Origin: JACKDX01 sp964640175
GTDB taxonomy: Bacteria; Myxococcota_A; Polyangia; Polyangiales; GCA-016699535
Direction: 5' to 3'
Assembly (NCBI GenBank): GCA_964640175.1
Contig: CAZXFW010000001.1
Span: 62,001 to 126,000 of the forward strand
Length of the DNA: 64,000 nucleotides
A program made the translations under genes and the position numbers. This document shows, one piece after another, positions 44,191-52,707 of the stretch (positions are counted from its first letter, which is position 1; each line of letters opens with the position of its first letter). Under the pieces are notes generated by a model. That model was not told where the DNA came from, did not search any database, and saw nothing but the letters and a program-made list of their open reading frames with translations.

Positions 44191-46002
44191 CTATGTCGGA
44201 TCATCAACTTCAAGCAAACCCTTTTCCAGGTATCGGAAAATAGTGCGTGGGTCTACGCCAAGATCCTGAGCGGTTTTAGTGCGATTGCCCCCATTACGCT
44301 CCAAGACCTCTAAAACATAACGTTTCTGAAATTCTTCTTTTGCTTCGGCCAATGTTCTTATCGGCGTCACTTCATCTGGCAAAAGCTCTAAGTCTTCAGG
44401 TCCAATCAGAGTCCTATCACACAGCACAATTGCCTTTTTGATACGGTTTTCAAGCTGGCGAATATTTCCAGGCCACGCATATTTGCGAATTGCACTTAAT
44501 GCATTTGGCGTAAACCCATTAACATCCCGCTTGTATTCATCCGCATACTTATGGAGCAGATACTTCGCAAGCAAAATAACATCATCTCCACGTGCTCTTA
44601 GTGGTGGTAAAATGAGATGAACCACGTTGAGCCTATAGTATAGATCCTCACGAAATCGCTTCTCGCGGATCTCCGTTTCTAAATTTCGATGAGTGGCTGC
44701 AATCACTCGAATATCGATTTTTTCGCGCTTGGTATCGCCCACCTTGGTTACTTCTCGCTCTTGAAGCGCCCTTAATAGCTTCACCTGCAATGCAAGCGGA
44801 AGTTCTCCAATTTCATCTAGAAAAAGCGTGCCTTGATTGGCTAGCTGAAATTTTCCCTGATGTGTTGCTACTGCACCTGTAAATGCCCCTCTTACATGGC
44901 CAAAAAGCTCGGACTCCATAAGGTTTTCTGGAATAGCACCACAATTGATGACAACAAATGGCCCCTCTGCCCGTGAACTACGCGCATGAATTTCACTCGC
45001 AATCAATTCCTTACCTGTACCCGTTTCACCTGTAATCAGCACACTGATGTTCGTAGGAGCAATTTTTTTTACCTGATTGAATATCTCCACCATGCATGCA
45101 GAACTGCCAATAATCTCTCCGAAACGCACATTCTCCAGCGCATCTGCCAACTGGTCTCGATCGGTACGAAGCTGTTCAACCAAAAGTGCATTTTGAAGAA
45201 TAAGAGCAGCCTGTCCTGAAAAAATAGTAAGGATATCCAATGAAAATTCAGAAAAAAGATTGGCCACACTGTCATTGCCCAAATACAAAATTCCCAACAG
45301 GTGACCTTGATTGATAAGAGGCACGCACAATACCGAACATAATTTAAGGTTCATCACACTTTCACTGCAATTGAAGTCCTCATCCTTTAGCGCATCACTG
45401 ACAATGACCGCCTTACGTGACTCGATGACCTTTGCCAAAATACTATCCGATAAATGCCTCACGCCATCGGGCAGCGTTTCCTTTTTCAGGTTTCGCGCAA
45501 CCGTAATCTGCGGCGTATCGCCCTGAAGCAAAATCACAAAGCCTTTATCAGCATGTGTAACTTCAATCACTGCATCCAGCAGTGTTTCTAACAATGTTTC
45601 CACAGACCGGATTTCCATGAGGCGTTGACTAAAATCATACAACCTCGAAAGCCCGCCCAGTTCTCCTTCAATACGCGCACTGGACTCATTCGTATCATGA
45701 GCAGGTTCGACGGTATCTAGTAATGAAAACACAAGTTCTGCATTACCAACTTGTAGTCGATCGTTATGCACAAGACGCACACGACGTTTCTTTTTGCCGT
45801 TAACCTTCAAACCTCCCGAATCGGTAAGGTCATTGACGTTAAAATTCACCCCATCAAAAATAATTTGTGCGTGATAATCCTCTACAGAAAAGTCTTCTAG
45901 AATCACATCATTAGACGGAGCTCTTCCTATAGAAATCACAGACTTGTAAACAGCAAACGTCCGAGTTCCATCTGAACCACCTAACCGCGTTAAACAAGGC
46001 AT
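44191..46002 (-). CDS. sigma-54-dependent activator with FHA and GAF domains
   Basis: 603 residues. FHA domain (about 1-95): SIGRAPSNDVILEDFSVEDY and NDLTDSGGLKVNG. GAF domain (about 120-270): DAVIEVTHADKGFVILL. AAA+ domain: Walker A ITGETGTGKELIA near 327, sigma-54 loop GAFTGA near 374, and RALQEREVTKVGD. The C-terminal Fis-type HTH (about 560-600) has NGGNRTKTAQDLGVDPRTIF. FHA-containing activators are common in myxobacteria, where phosphothreonine binding tunes transcription with RpoN. It heads an operon with two lipoprotein genes. I saw no convincing -24/-12 element upstream by eye. Confidence 0.93.
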   Translation of the reverse strand: MPCLTRLGGSDGTRTFAVYKSVISIGRAPSNDVILEDFSVEDYHAQIIFDGVNFNVNDLTDSGGLKVNGKKKRRVRLVHNDRLQVGNAELVFSLLDTVEPAHDTNESSARIEGELGGLSRLYDFSQRLMEIRSVETLLETLLDAVIEVTHADKGFVILLQGDTPQITVARNLKKETLPDGVRHLSDSILAKVIESRKAVIVSDALKDEDFNCSESVMNLKLCSVLCVPLINQGHLLGILYLGNDSVANLFSEFSLDILTIFSGQAALILQNALLVEQLRTDRDQLADALENVRFGEIIGSSACMVEIFNQVKKIAPTNISVLITGETGTGKELIASEIHARSSRAEGPFVVINCGAIPENLMESELFGHVRGAFTGAVATHQGKFQLANQGTLFLDEIGELPLALQVKLLRALQEREVTKVGDTKREKIDIRVIAATHRNLETEIREKRFREDLYYRLNVVHLILPPLRARGDDVILLAKYLLHKYADEYKRDVNGFTPNALSAIRKYAWPGNIRQLENRIKKAIVLCDRTLIGPEDLELLPDEVTPIRTLAEAKEEFQKRYVLEVLERNGGNRTKTAQDLGVDPRTIFRYLEKGLLEVDDPT

Positions 46003-46091
46003 AACCTAGGATACCATGTTCCTTTGTTGCGTTGTATCTGTATACGTATCGTGTTACCGATGGGATTGCATCTACCGTAGGAGCATTGACG

Positions 46092-47114
46092 ATGTTTAGA
46101 ACACATAACTGTGAAGTTATTGCTGGGTTACTACTGACACTCTCATGCGGAGGCTCAAGCAGCACACCCCCGCCCATGCACACTCCGGTGTCTCCAACTC
46201 CTGCTGCAGCTCCACCATCCACCGCCGCTGCTCCAGCGAAAAATTCGCCAACTTTAGCCGAGTCTAAAGAATGCCCAAATCCAGGAAACCATTGTTTAGA
46301 ATCAAATATCGTATTTATAGCTTCACGCAGCTATACGCGTGGCCATGTGTTTGTAGAGCCAGCCCAACAAACAACCGAATCCAACAGCCAAGGCCAAGCT
46401 CAGTACAAGTCCGTCCGTAATGGTCACGTCTTTCGCAGCCCATATGTCTATCGCACCCAACCTGCAAACCCACTGCAATTGCACGTTGGTCAATTGGTCA
46501 TTGTCCCCTTCAACAAAGCCCAGCGCATTTTTGAAGGACCACCTTCTCGAAAAAGCGCGTACAGCACCCGGTGGTGGTTAACCCGCATTGTAAGCTTAGC
46601 TGAACTCAACAAAGGCTTTGCAACTCTTGCAGGCGGCTACCATGTGGCAAGAGGCTCAGCACGTATAGTTATCAATGGTGACAACTTAGTCGCGGTTGTC
46701 AGTGGGCCTAAAGACAGCCACTTTTTGACGCCTCAACACCTCATGATCACCTCCGCCCCTCTTCTTAACCAAGAAATCACGTACGCCAATATTGGCGTTG
46801 CCCTCCAGTCAAGAGAGCAACCATCTACTAAAAAGCACTACATGCTAACTAAGGACGGTTCAGTACTGAACACCGCCTATGTAGTTAAAACTCGCAAAGC
46901 TTCTATAGATGATCTGAAACAAAACACCGTAATTTTCATGCCATTCCAGCAACGCAATGGTGTCTTTGTTGCTCCAGAAAACAGTGATCAAGCATTAATC
47001 GAACGCTGGTGGTCCGCTAAAGTGAACAAGATTAATACCGCTGAAGGAATCGTTGAAACACACAACGGCTATCGTGTCTCTATTGATGCTATACGGGTCA
47101 CTATCAGCAAATGA
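46092..47114 (+). CDS. internally duplicated hypothetical lipoprotein
   Basis: 340 residues from ATG 46092 (MFRTHNCEVIAGLLLTLSC, lipobox-like TLSC). A Pro/Ala/Ser linker (about residues 20-60) leads to two tandem domains of about 110-130 residues. Matching segments are LVIVPFNKAQRIFEGPPS with VIFMPFQQRNGVFVAPEN, STRWWLTRIVSL with IERWWSAKVNKI, and GGYHVARGSARIVI with NGYRVSIDAIRVTI. Each repeat begins with a strand-rich VFRSPYVYR or VLNTAYVVK block. No family recognised. It lies between the sigma-54 activator (divergent) and the Tad locus. Confidence 0.75.
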   Translation: MFRTHNCEVIAGLLLTLSCGGSSSTPPPMHTPVSPTPAAAPPSTAAAPAKNSPTLAESKECPNPGNHCLESNIVFIASRSYTRGHVFVEPAQQTTESNSQGQAQYKSVRNGHVFRSPYVYRTQPANPLQLHVGQLVIVPFNKAQRIFEGPPSRKSAYSTRWWLTRIVSLAELNKGFATLAGGYHVARGSARIVINGDNLVAVVSGPKDSHFLTPQHLMITSAPLLNQEITYANIGVALQSREQPSTKKHYMLTKDGSVLNTAYVVKTRKASIDDLKQNTVIFMPFQQRNGVFVAPENSDQALIERWWSAKVNKINTAEGIVETHNGYRVSIDAIRVTISK

Positions 47115-47268
47115 CATTCGGTACGCCAAAAATGAGACAAAACAGTCAATTTTTACCCACATAAAATGTCTTAACTGTCAACACACAACTCGGCGTTCCT
47201 GCCGCCGATAAGCACTCTGTATGGCAACTAATTCGGGTCTTACCGAGTTATCACCAAAGGAGAAGTGT

Positions 47269-47487
47269 ATGGACGTTAAGAAACTAACAACGCCACTTGG
47301 CAAGCGATGCTCTTTACTTAAGGACGAGCGCGGTTTGTCCACAGTGGAATACATTATCATTCTAGTACTCATCGCAATTGTTGGCTTGGCAGGATGGAAA
47401 AGTATTGGAAAAGGCGTTACAGAGCGCATCGAAGGGTCCGATAAAACTATTCGCCAGGATCTCCCCGTGCCACAGCCAAGTGAATAG
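47269..47487 (+). CDS. flp: Flp-type pilin, first copy
   Basis: 72 residues from ATG 47269, with AAAGGAG about 6 bases upstream. Cleavage is expected after G22 (KDERG/LSTVEYIIIL), giving mature L with Glu at +5 and Tyr at +6, the hallmark of Flp (type IVb) pilins. A single hydrophobic helix (YIIILVLIAIVGLAGW) is followed by a short polar tail. It is polymerised by the Tad machine downstream. The 154-base region 47115-47268 before it contains no other gene; I could not identify a sure promoter there. Confidence 0.9.
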   Translation: MDVKKLTTPLGKRCSLLKDERGLSTVEYIIILVLIAIVGLAGWKSIGKGVTERIEGSDKTIRQDLPVPQPSE

Positions 47488-47729
47488 TGAAGGTGGAAAC
47501 TAAGCCTTATAGGAATAACACCTCGCCGCATTCGACTGCTTCGCGGCGAGGTGCTTCACCACTCGCATGCCGCTTAATATCAAATACTCGTGGCGCTATG
47601 TTTGTGGAGTATATCAGCCTCGTCGTGCTGGTAACGCTAGTTGCCGCGTTAGCCATAGCAGCTTTGGGAGTGCCTTTAATCAAGCAGTATGAGCTTGCAA
47701 AGCTCTTACTGACTGCCCCCATTCCCTAA
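47487..47729 (+). CDS. Flp-like pilin, second copy, with long leader
   Basis: 80 residues starting at GTG 47487, overlapping the preceding TAG. The prepilin site is TRG(36)/AMFVEYISLVV, with Glu at +5 and Tyr at +6 as in Flp. The leader of 36 residues is unusually long and Ser/Arg-rich, and it is encoded by a strong hairpin. No in-frame ATG, GTG or TTG occurs between the first few codons and the cleavage site, so a short leader cannot be rescued. The hydrophobic helix runs to about residue 66. It may be a minor pilin or a TadF-like pseudopilin. Confidence 0.72.
   Translation: MKVETKPYRNNTSPHSTASRRGASPLACRLISNTRGAMFVEYISLVVLVTLVAALAIAALGVPLIKQYELAKLLLTAPIP
47519..47553 (+). promoter_or_regulatory. 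strong GC-rich hairpin at the 5' end of the second flp gene
   Basis: CACCTCGCCGC (47519-47529) and GCGGCGAGGTG (47543-47553) form a perfect 11-bp stem with a 13-base loop, 32 bases into the reading frame. No U tract follows. Such a stem between an abundant pilin and the assembly genes could halt 3' exonucleases, cause partial attenuation or slow ribosomes; which of these is inference. Confidence 0.65.
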
Positions 47730-47809
47730 CGAACATTGCGTCTCACAACTTTGTCTCCGACGCACCGATAAATCCCTTGTAAACGGTTCCTATTCGAAAG
47801 GACTTGTTA

Positions 47810-48325
47810 ATGCTTGGTCTTCCTGAATATACCTTGCTCATTCTATGCGCAATCGCAGCATTTACAGACTGGCGAGCTGGCGTCATACCTAACTGGCTAA
47901 CGTTGCCTCCACTCGCCATCGCTCCCATCTACTTCATGATTAGTGGTGGCATCTGGGATTTAGTTCGTTCATTGCTTGGCATCGTGATCTGTGTGTTAGT
48001 TCCACTGTTTCTGTTCTGGAGGCGAGCCATTGGCGGTGGCGACGTCAAGCTATTTGCGACAATCGGAGCTCTCAGTGGTTATATGGTTGGTCTCGAAGTG
48101 CAGCTTCTTGCGTGTGCGTTGGCAGGATTCTACGCACTCGTGCTTCTTTGCTGGCAAGGCAAACTATTACGTACGCTGAAAAACATTCTATGCATTGCCT
48201 CTAACATTGTTCTGCCAAAGTCTAAACGAATCGTAGTCAATCCAGAGTTCATGACCAGCATACGTTTAGGTGTAGCCATTTTCTTTGCAGCATCTATTCG
48301 TTTAGGAATACAGGCGGTCATCTAG
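47810..48325 (+). CDS. cpaA: prepilin peptidase CpaA/TadV
   Basis: 171 residues from ATG 47810 (GAAAGGA upstream; a TTG six bases earlier is in frame). About six transmembrane helices. The A24-family aspartates are in FTDWRAGVIPNWLTLP and in GGGDVKLFATIGAL (GxGD). It is the short aspartic prepilin peptidase that cleaves Flp and TadE/F leaders. It lacks the N-methylase domain of PilD. The C-terminal region (ASNIVLPKSKRIVVNPEF) is longer than usual. Confidence 0.9.
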   Translation: MLGLPEYTLLILCAIAAFTDWRAGVIPNWLTLPPLAIAPIYFMISGGIWDLVRSLLGIVICVLVPLFLFWRRAIGGGDVKLFATIGALSGYMVGLEVQLLACALAGFYALVLLCWQGKLLRTLKNILCIASNIVLPKSKRIVVNPEFMTSIRLGVAIFFAASIRLGIQAVI

Positions 48326-49269
48326 TGAAACTGATTCACAACAAAGAAGGCGCTGTTTATGTTGAGTTTCTCGCGGTTTTCTTACCCATTTTCCTCATGT
48401 GCCTAGGCATTATACAGCTTGCTTTTTTTTCCTCTGCAACGCTCATCGTACAACATGCTGCGATCCGGGGAGTTCGAGCAGCTATCGTGGTGCTCGACGA
48501 TGATCCAAAACATTACGACAGCGTAGCACGAAACTGCCTTACCGGAGGCAGTTCCGGTGTGGTGCAGTCCATCATGAACATGATTGCAAAGCTTAGCAAT
48601 GTGAAGCTTCCTGAAAACTATAAACCTGAAATTATGGATCGTCTCGATCAACTCCAAGCACGATCAAGCAACGCAGGCCCTCGATTCGCTGCCATTCGCA
48701 ATGCTGTCTATGTTCCTTTGTTGAGCATTTCTCCGGAACCCTGGCAAATTTGGGAAAAGGAATCCATAGCGTCTGCCGTTGGATTTTATCCTGAAAGCCG
48801 CTTGTTGAGTGGCATTATTTTCAATCGTGCAGTGACAGCGGTCACACTTCCGTCATCTGAAACAGCTAACGACGCACAATATGAAATCGCTCAAGATGCC
48901 AATGTCACAGTAAGGGTCACCTATTTATATCATTGCGCAGTACCCCTTGTTTCTGCCCTTGTGTGCAAAAAAATGTCGAGCATCTTGGTGGATGACGATC
49001 CGGAGGATGACTCCGAGGACAAACTGACCAAAGAGCAAATAATCGCTCGCGAACTAGGACATGCTGAAATTCCTTCTCTTCAATTTCTAGCAGAACTCAC
49101 AGGAGCTCGGTTCAAAGTCATTCGTACACAGGCAACGTTACCTAACCAAAGCGCAAAATATAAGTATCAGAGTGAAACTGAGTCAGAAGATAAGAGTACT
49201 TCTTCTGCCGCATCCAACGAAGAATCCGACAAGCCCTCATGCGAGCCTTTCGAGGAGATTCAAGAATGA
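48325..49269 (+). CDS. TadE-like pseudopilin
   Basis: 314 residues from GTG 48325, overlapping the cpaA stop. The prepilin-type site is EG(9)/AVYVEFLAVFLPIFLM, with Glu at +5. The N-terminal helix precedes a helical domain with QHAAIRGVRAAIVVLDDD, as in TadE/TadG family proteins. It is longer than typical TadE, with an acidic Ser/Glu-rich end. The pilus-assembly partner role is inferred from position. Confidence 0.82.
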   Translation: MKLIHNKEGAVYVEFLAVFLPIFLMCLGIIQLAFFSSATLIVQHAAIRGVRAAIVVLDDDPKHYDSVARNCLTGGSSGVVQSIMNMIAKLSNVKLPENYKPEIMDRLDQLQARSSNAGPRFAAIRNAVYVPLLSISPEPWQIWEKESIASAVGFYPESRLLSGIIFNRAVTAVTLPSSETANDAQYEIAQDANVTVRVTYLYHCAVPLVSALVCKKMSSILVDDDPEDDSEDKLTKEQIIARELGHAEIPSLQFLAELTGARFKVIRTQATLPNQSAKYKYQSETESEDKSTSSAASNEESDKPSCEPFEEIQE

Positions 49270-51188
49270 CGACATCTCTTAGAAAAAATCAGGAAGGTGC
49301 CATCATCGTCATGGGACTTGTCATGGCAATTTTTCTTATCGGACTACTGTATTACGGAATGGGCATTGGAAACTCAATTATGTATCGCGAAAGTATGCAA
49401 GATGGAGCTGACGCTTCTGCTTTTTCGGCTGCAGTCATGCATGCGCGCGGCATGAATATGATTGTAATGTTCAACATGGTCATGGCAGCCCTACTCGCAA
49501 TCCTTGTTGCTCTTAAACTGATTTCTGCGGTGTGCATCGTCCTTATTGGACTGCTCGCCGTGGCCGCGTTTTGGGGGTGTTTGCCATGTGCCACGGTCAC
49601 TCCAGAAGTCAATGCTATCCGCACCGAGGTGGATGCCCTTTACGACGATCTTAAAGATCCGATACTGACTTTATTAGAGGTATTGCATTGTGGAGAGATT
49701 GGCCTGCGGTATGGCATTCCGCTAGTCGCACAAGCACGCACCATCGGAGAAGTGTCTCAAGCGTATAACCCACCCGTCAAACTTGGCGTCATCTGGCCCA
49801 TTTACGCACAGTTGCCAGTGGAGGACGATGAGTTTAAAAAACTGTGCGATAAAGCGGGCGAATATGCAGGCGAGTTGGCATCCATTCCGTTCCAAGCGCT
49901 TGGCATTGGGTTTCTGATCAAGGAGCCTATTAAAGCACTGGCAGAAACTTTTCCGAATTATTTTTGTGGAGCTAACAGTGGAACGGGAGACCCCTCGTCC
50001 TATACGTATGACAAACAAATTCCTCAACCGCGTTTGAATACGCCCTCATACGACAAATGTTATGGGGATGACCCCAACAAAGATAATACGGAACAAGCAT
50101 GTCAAGAAGCTCGCCAGGAAATTGAAAATAGCTATCCGGTAGGCGAACGCGCAGAATGTCAAAACGAGTTATGTGAAGAGCGCGTTAAGAATGCTCGAAC
50201 GGAATGTGATCCTTCGAATGGGAAGAATCTTTCGACATACATGTGGTACGAGCGTGATGTAACCCGCTATTACACCAAAGATAAGTCAAATCGAGTTTAC
50301 GAACTTGAAGAAAAGCGGAAATACGGCCCGTCTGAAACTGTCGGCAACGATACCGCTGGTAGTCAAGATGAAGTGACTATGCCAGAAGGCAACTCTAAAC
50401 GACCGCCTTGTGGCTATACGCTAGCTGCATCAACCTACAGATCTGATCTGAAATCCAGCTGGACCGACTGGAATAAGAATATTCATGAGCCTCTATGTCA
50501 TGAGGTTTTTGAAAAACCAGATCCATGGCAGATGGCTCCTGGTGAAGAAATTGCGGTAAAATACAAAGAAATTCAACATGCTGCCGCCTGTGTTGAGGAA
50601 ACTAAAGTCACCGTTTCCATCGATGAAACGCTAGGAAAGAAAACACCCATGCAAGACAGCATTACGGTGGATGGTGCTGGATCGAGTAGCGACTCTGGCA
50701 GTGACAACATCACATGTTTTAGCGATGATGATTACGCACGATCTCCTCAGCGTGTCCCTGAAGGAACTTTGATGGGTGAAGAGGATTTTCAGCTTCGTTC
50801 CATTGTCATTGGCGAGAACGTTAAAGATGACACTCGTAAAATGCTGAAAATTGCCGCGTGGGGGAAAAAAGCCAACGATTTTTCTTCCTCCCTAATATCC
50901 CTGTTGCAGAAAACAAGCATCTTTGGCCTGGCACAAGCTGAGTTCTATTACAATGGAGACACAGATGCAGGCGAATGGATGTGGCATATGAAATGGCGCG
51001 CTCGACTCCGACGATTTAGGTTACCCCAAGGAGAAACTCAAACTGAACGCGCCAGTATTACCGACAGTGCAGGAGGCGCTTGTTTTCATAGTGAAGCCGA
51101 ATCGAAAGAACCTCCTTCAGACGATTCTTGCAGTACTTTGAGTAACGATAGAATGATGGAGACACTCAATGAACTCATTTTACACTAG
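49266..51188 (+). CDS. TadG-like protein (large pseudopilin)
   Basis: 640 residues from ATG 49266 (ATGA overlap). The N-terminus, QEGAIIVMGLVMAIFLIGLL, resembles a TadG/TadE leader, but the +5 Glu is Met, so cleavage is uncertain. A second hydrophobic stretch (about residues 75-110) has ILVALKLISAVCIVLIGLL. The long hydrophilic part carries Cys-rich blocks (CQEARQEIENSYPVGERAEC, CEERVKNARTEC) and probably lies in the periplasm. It matches the position of TadG, which links the machine to the outer membrane in some Tad systems. Confidence 0.76.
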   Translation: MTTSLRKNQEGAIIVMGLVMAIFLIGLLYYGMGIGNSIMYRESMQDGADASAFSAAVMHARGMNMIVMFNMVMAALLAILVALKLISAVCIVLIGLLAVAAFWGCLPCATVTPEVNAIRTEVDALYDDLKDPILTLLEVLHCGEIGLRYGIPLVAQARTIGEVSQAYNPPVKLGVIWPIYAQLPVEDDEFKKLCDKAGEYAGELASIPFQALGIGFLIKEPIKALAETFPNYFCGANSGTGDPSSYTYDKQIPQPRLNTPSYDKCYGDDPNKDNTEQACQEARQEIENSYPVGERAECQNELCEERVKNARTECDPSNGKNLSTYMWYERDVTRYYTKDKSNRVYELEEKRKYGPSETVGNDTAGSQDEVTMPEGNSKRPPCGYTLAASTYRSDLKSSWTDWNKNIHEPLCHEVFEKPDPWQMAPGEEIAVKYKEIQHAAACVEETKVTVSIDETLGKKTPMQDSITVDGAGSSSDSGSDNITCFSDDDYARSPQRVPEGTLMGEEDFQLRSIVIGENVKDDTRKMLKIAAWGKKANDFSSSLISLLQKTSIFGLAQAEFYYNGDTDAGEWMWHMKWRARLRRFRLPQGETQTERASITDSAGGACFHSEAESKEPPSDDSCSTLSNDRMMETLNELILH

Positions 51189-51696
51189 CCTCGGGCGCAA
51201 CATTGAAGGCAGTGTATATGTTGAAGCGTTAAGCATGCTTCCTGTCCTTCTTATTCTCTGGATAGGCGTACTCTTTACCTATCACCTGGACGATGCGGAA
51301 CAACAAAGCCGCCTGGCAGCGCGTCAATGCGCTTGGGAATATACGGAAGGCAACTGTGAAAACGTTCCTCCTTCATGCAAGGAAACCCCCGAATCGGGAG
51401 GTGCCATGGAGGACGACACCGAGATAAAGACCAAGCTTGAGCAGGCAGGCGAAAACCGGGAAAAAGATTCAAATAAAATCAGCGACATGGGATCGAGCAT
51501 TGCTGGTATCATTGGTGATATCTTTGGTGCCCCAGTCACCATAAAGGATTCCAGGAGCGTGAGTATCCCAGGCCGTTTTGGGGGCGGAACCGCAAAAAAA
51601 ACCACATCCTACTACCTTTTGTGTAACGAAAAAGAAGTCAATTTTCTCGATAAAGCACTGGAATTGGCCGGAACATTGGCTTCTGATATCTGGTAG
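51169..51696 (+). CDS. second TadE-like pseudopilin
   Basis: 175 residues; starts 20 bases inside the TadG-like gene. The site EG(14)/SVYVEALSMLPVLLI has Glu at +5. The short mature domain has paired Cys (CAWEYTEGNC, PPSCKE) and a Lys/Glu-rich stretch, then LCNEKEVNFLDKALELAG. Two TadE-like proteins flanking TadG is normal for Tad loci (TadE/TadF). It cannot be assigned to E or F by eye. Confidence 0.8.
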   Translation: MNSFYTSLGRNIEGSVYVEALSMLPVLLILWIGVLFTYHLDDAEQQSRLAARQCAWEYTEGNCENVPPSCKETPESGGAMEDDTEIKTKLEQAGENREKDSNKISDMGSSIAGIIGDIFGAPVTIKDSRSVSIPGRFGGGTAKKTTSYYLLCNEKEVNFLDKALELAGTLASDIW

Positions 51697-51729
51697 CAAT
51701 CAATTGAATGCACCGACCGATAAGTGGGT

Positions 51730-52695
51730 ATGGATTCACTCCGTACCCGAATGGCCAAACAGACGATTAGCAGTCGCTTTCGCAGACTGTTAGCAGGCGC
51801 CAGCCGCGTACTACTTCTGCTTGTCATCCTGCATGGAGCGACCTTTTGGCTGGTAACCCGTTCCGTCAAAGCAGACATAGAGCAAATGCTTATGGGCGTG
51901 GGCGGAGAGATGATGCGTTACAGCGACAATACTCGCCAAGACGCGCCTCGTACGTTCATGCTCAACGGACAAAACTTAAAGCTGTCCGTAGGGTCCACCA
52001 AAGACCCACTGTCTGTAGTATTGGATGAATATGAAACACGATGCATCAAAAAAGATGGCGGACTTTCAAGAGAGTTTGCGAATGCCTATCGAAAAGGCGG
52101 CCATCCACTTACTGACCAGCAACGCCGACAAGGCGATGCCGTACTACGGCAGGACGGCACCGGTAAAGGATTTGTTGTCTGCCTCGACTCCGGCACTAAA
52201 GTCATTCATTGGAAAGAATGGATCAAGCGTCTTTCAAGATTCGTTAAGACAGGCAATATGTCTGAAGTCGGACAGCTTCGATATATCTATGCTCAACAAA
52301 ACAAGAAAACTACAACTTTTGTAACATTGTGGAATGATGCATCTCTAAACGTCTGGAGCATGTTCCCGACTACTGGAGATGCTCCTGGATTTGATTTAGC
52401 CGATGTTCCTCGGCCTGCGCACTCCCGTCGATTGCTATCTGCAAGAGAACTGGGGCATCGACAGTCTATCCATGTGTACGGATCTACTCTTATGGATGGC
52501 AACAAGTTGTTTGGTTTTTACCGAGACTCTTTGCCTAAACAGGGATGGAAACTCACCAACGATCCAAAACGTTTTTCTCGCCCTAAACATGCACCACAAG
52601 TGCTCTTAGCAGAACGAGGCAATGACATGTTGCAAATCGTTACAGGGACCAACAGCAAGGGCAACGGGTTTGCCAACATTCTTAACCTACATTGA
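51730..52695 (+). CDS. membrane-anchored hypothetical protein of the Tad locus
   Basis: 321 residues from ATG 51730, 33 bases after the TadE-like gene. A basic N-terminus (RFRRLLAGASR) is followed by a single hydrophobic helix (VLLLLVILHGATFWLV) with most of the protein beyond it, so it is a type II membrane protein or uncleaved export. No family motif. Cys occurs in TRCIKK and VVCLDS. Position between TadE and CpaB suggests a structural role in the envelope complex. Function unknown. Confidence 0.7.
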   Translation: MDSLRTRMAKQTISSRFRRLLAGASRVLLLLVILHGATFWLVTRSVKADIEQMLMGVGGEMMRYSDNTRQDAPRTFMLNGQNLKLSVGSTKDPLSVVLDEYETRCIKKDGGLSREFANAYRKGGHPLTDQQRRQGDAVLRQDGTGKGFVVCLDSGTKVIHWKEWIKRLSRFVKTGNMSEVGQLRYIYAQQNKKTTTFVTLWNDASLNVWSMFPTTGDAPGFDLADVPRPAHSRRLLSARELGHRQSIHVYGSTLMDGNKLFGFYRDSLPKQGWKLTNDPKRFSRPKHAPQVLLAERGNDMLQIVTGTNSKGNGFANILNLH

Positions 52696-52707
52696 AAGGA
52701 ACCATCT

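Noticed and set aside
43545..44213. Longer N-terminus for the hypothetical lipoprotein (start at 44213)
   Set aside because: It would overlap the upstream activator gene and place more charged residues before the signal sequence.
47115..47268. A -10-like TAAAAT near 47162 upstream of flp
   Set aside because: No acceptable -35 partner at 16-18 bases and no sigma-54 consensus; too weak to list.
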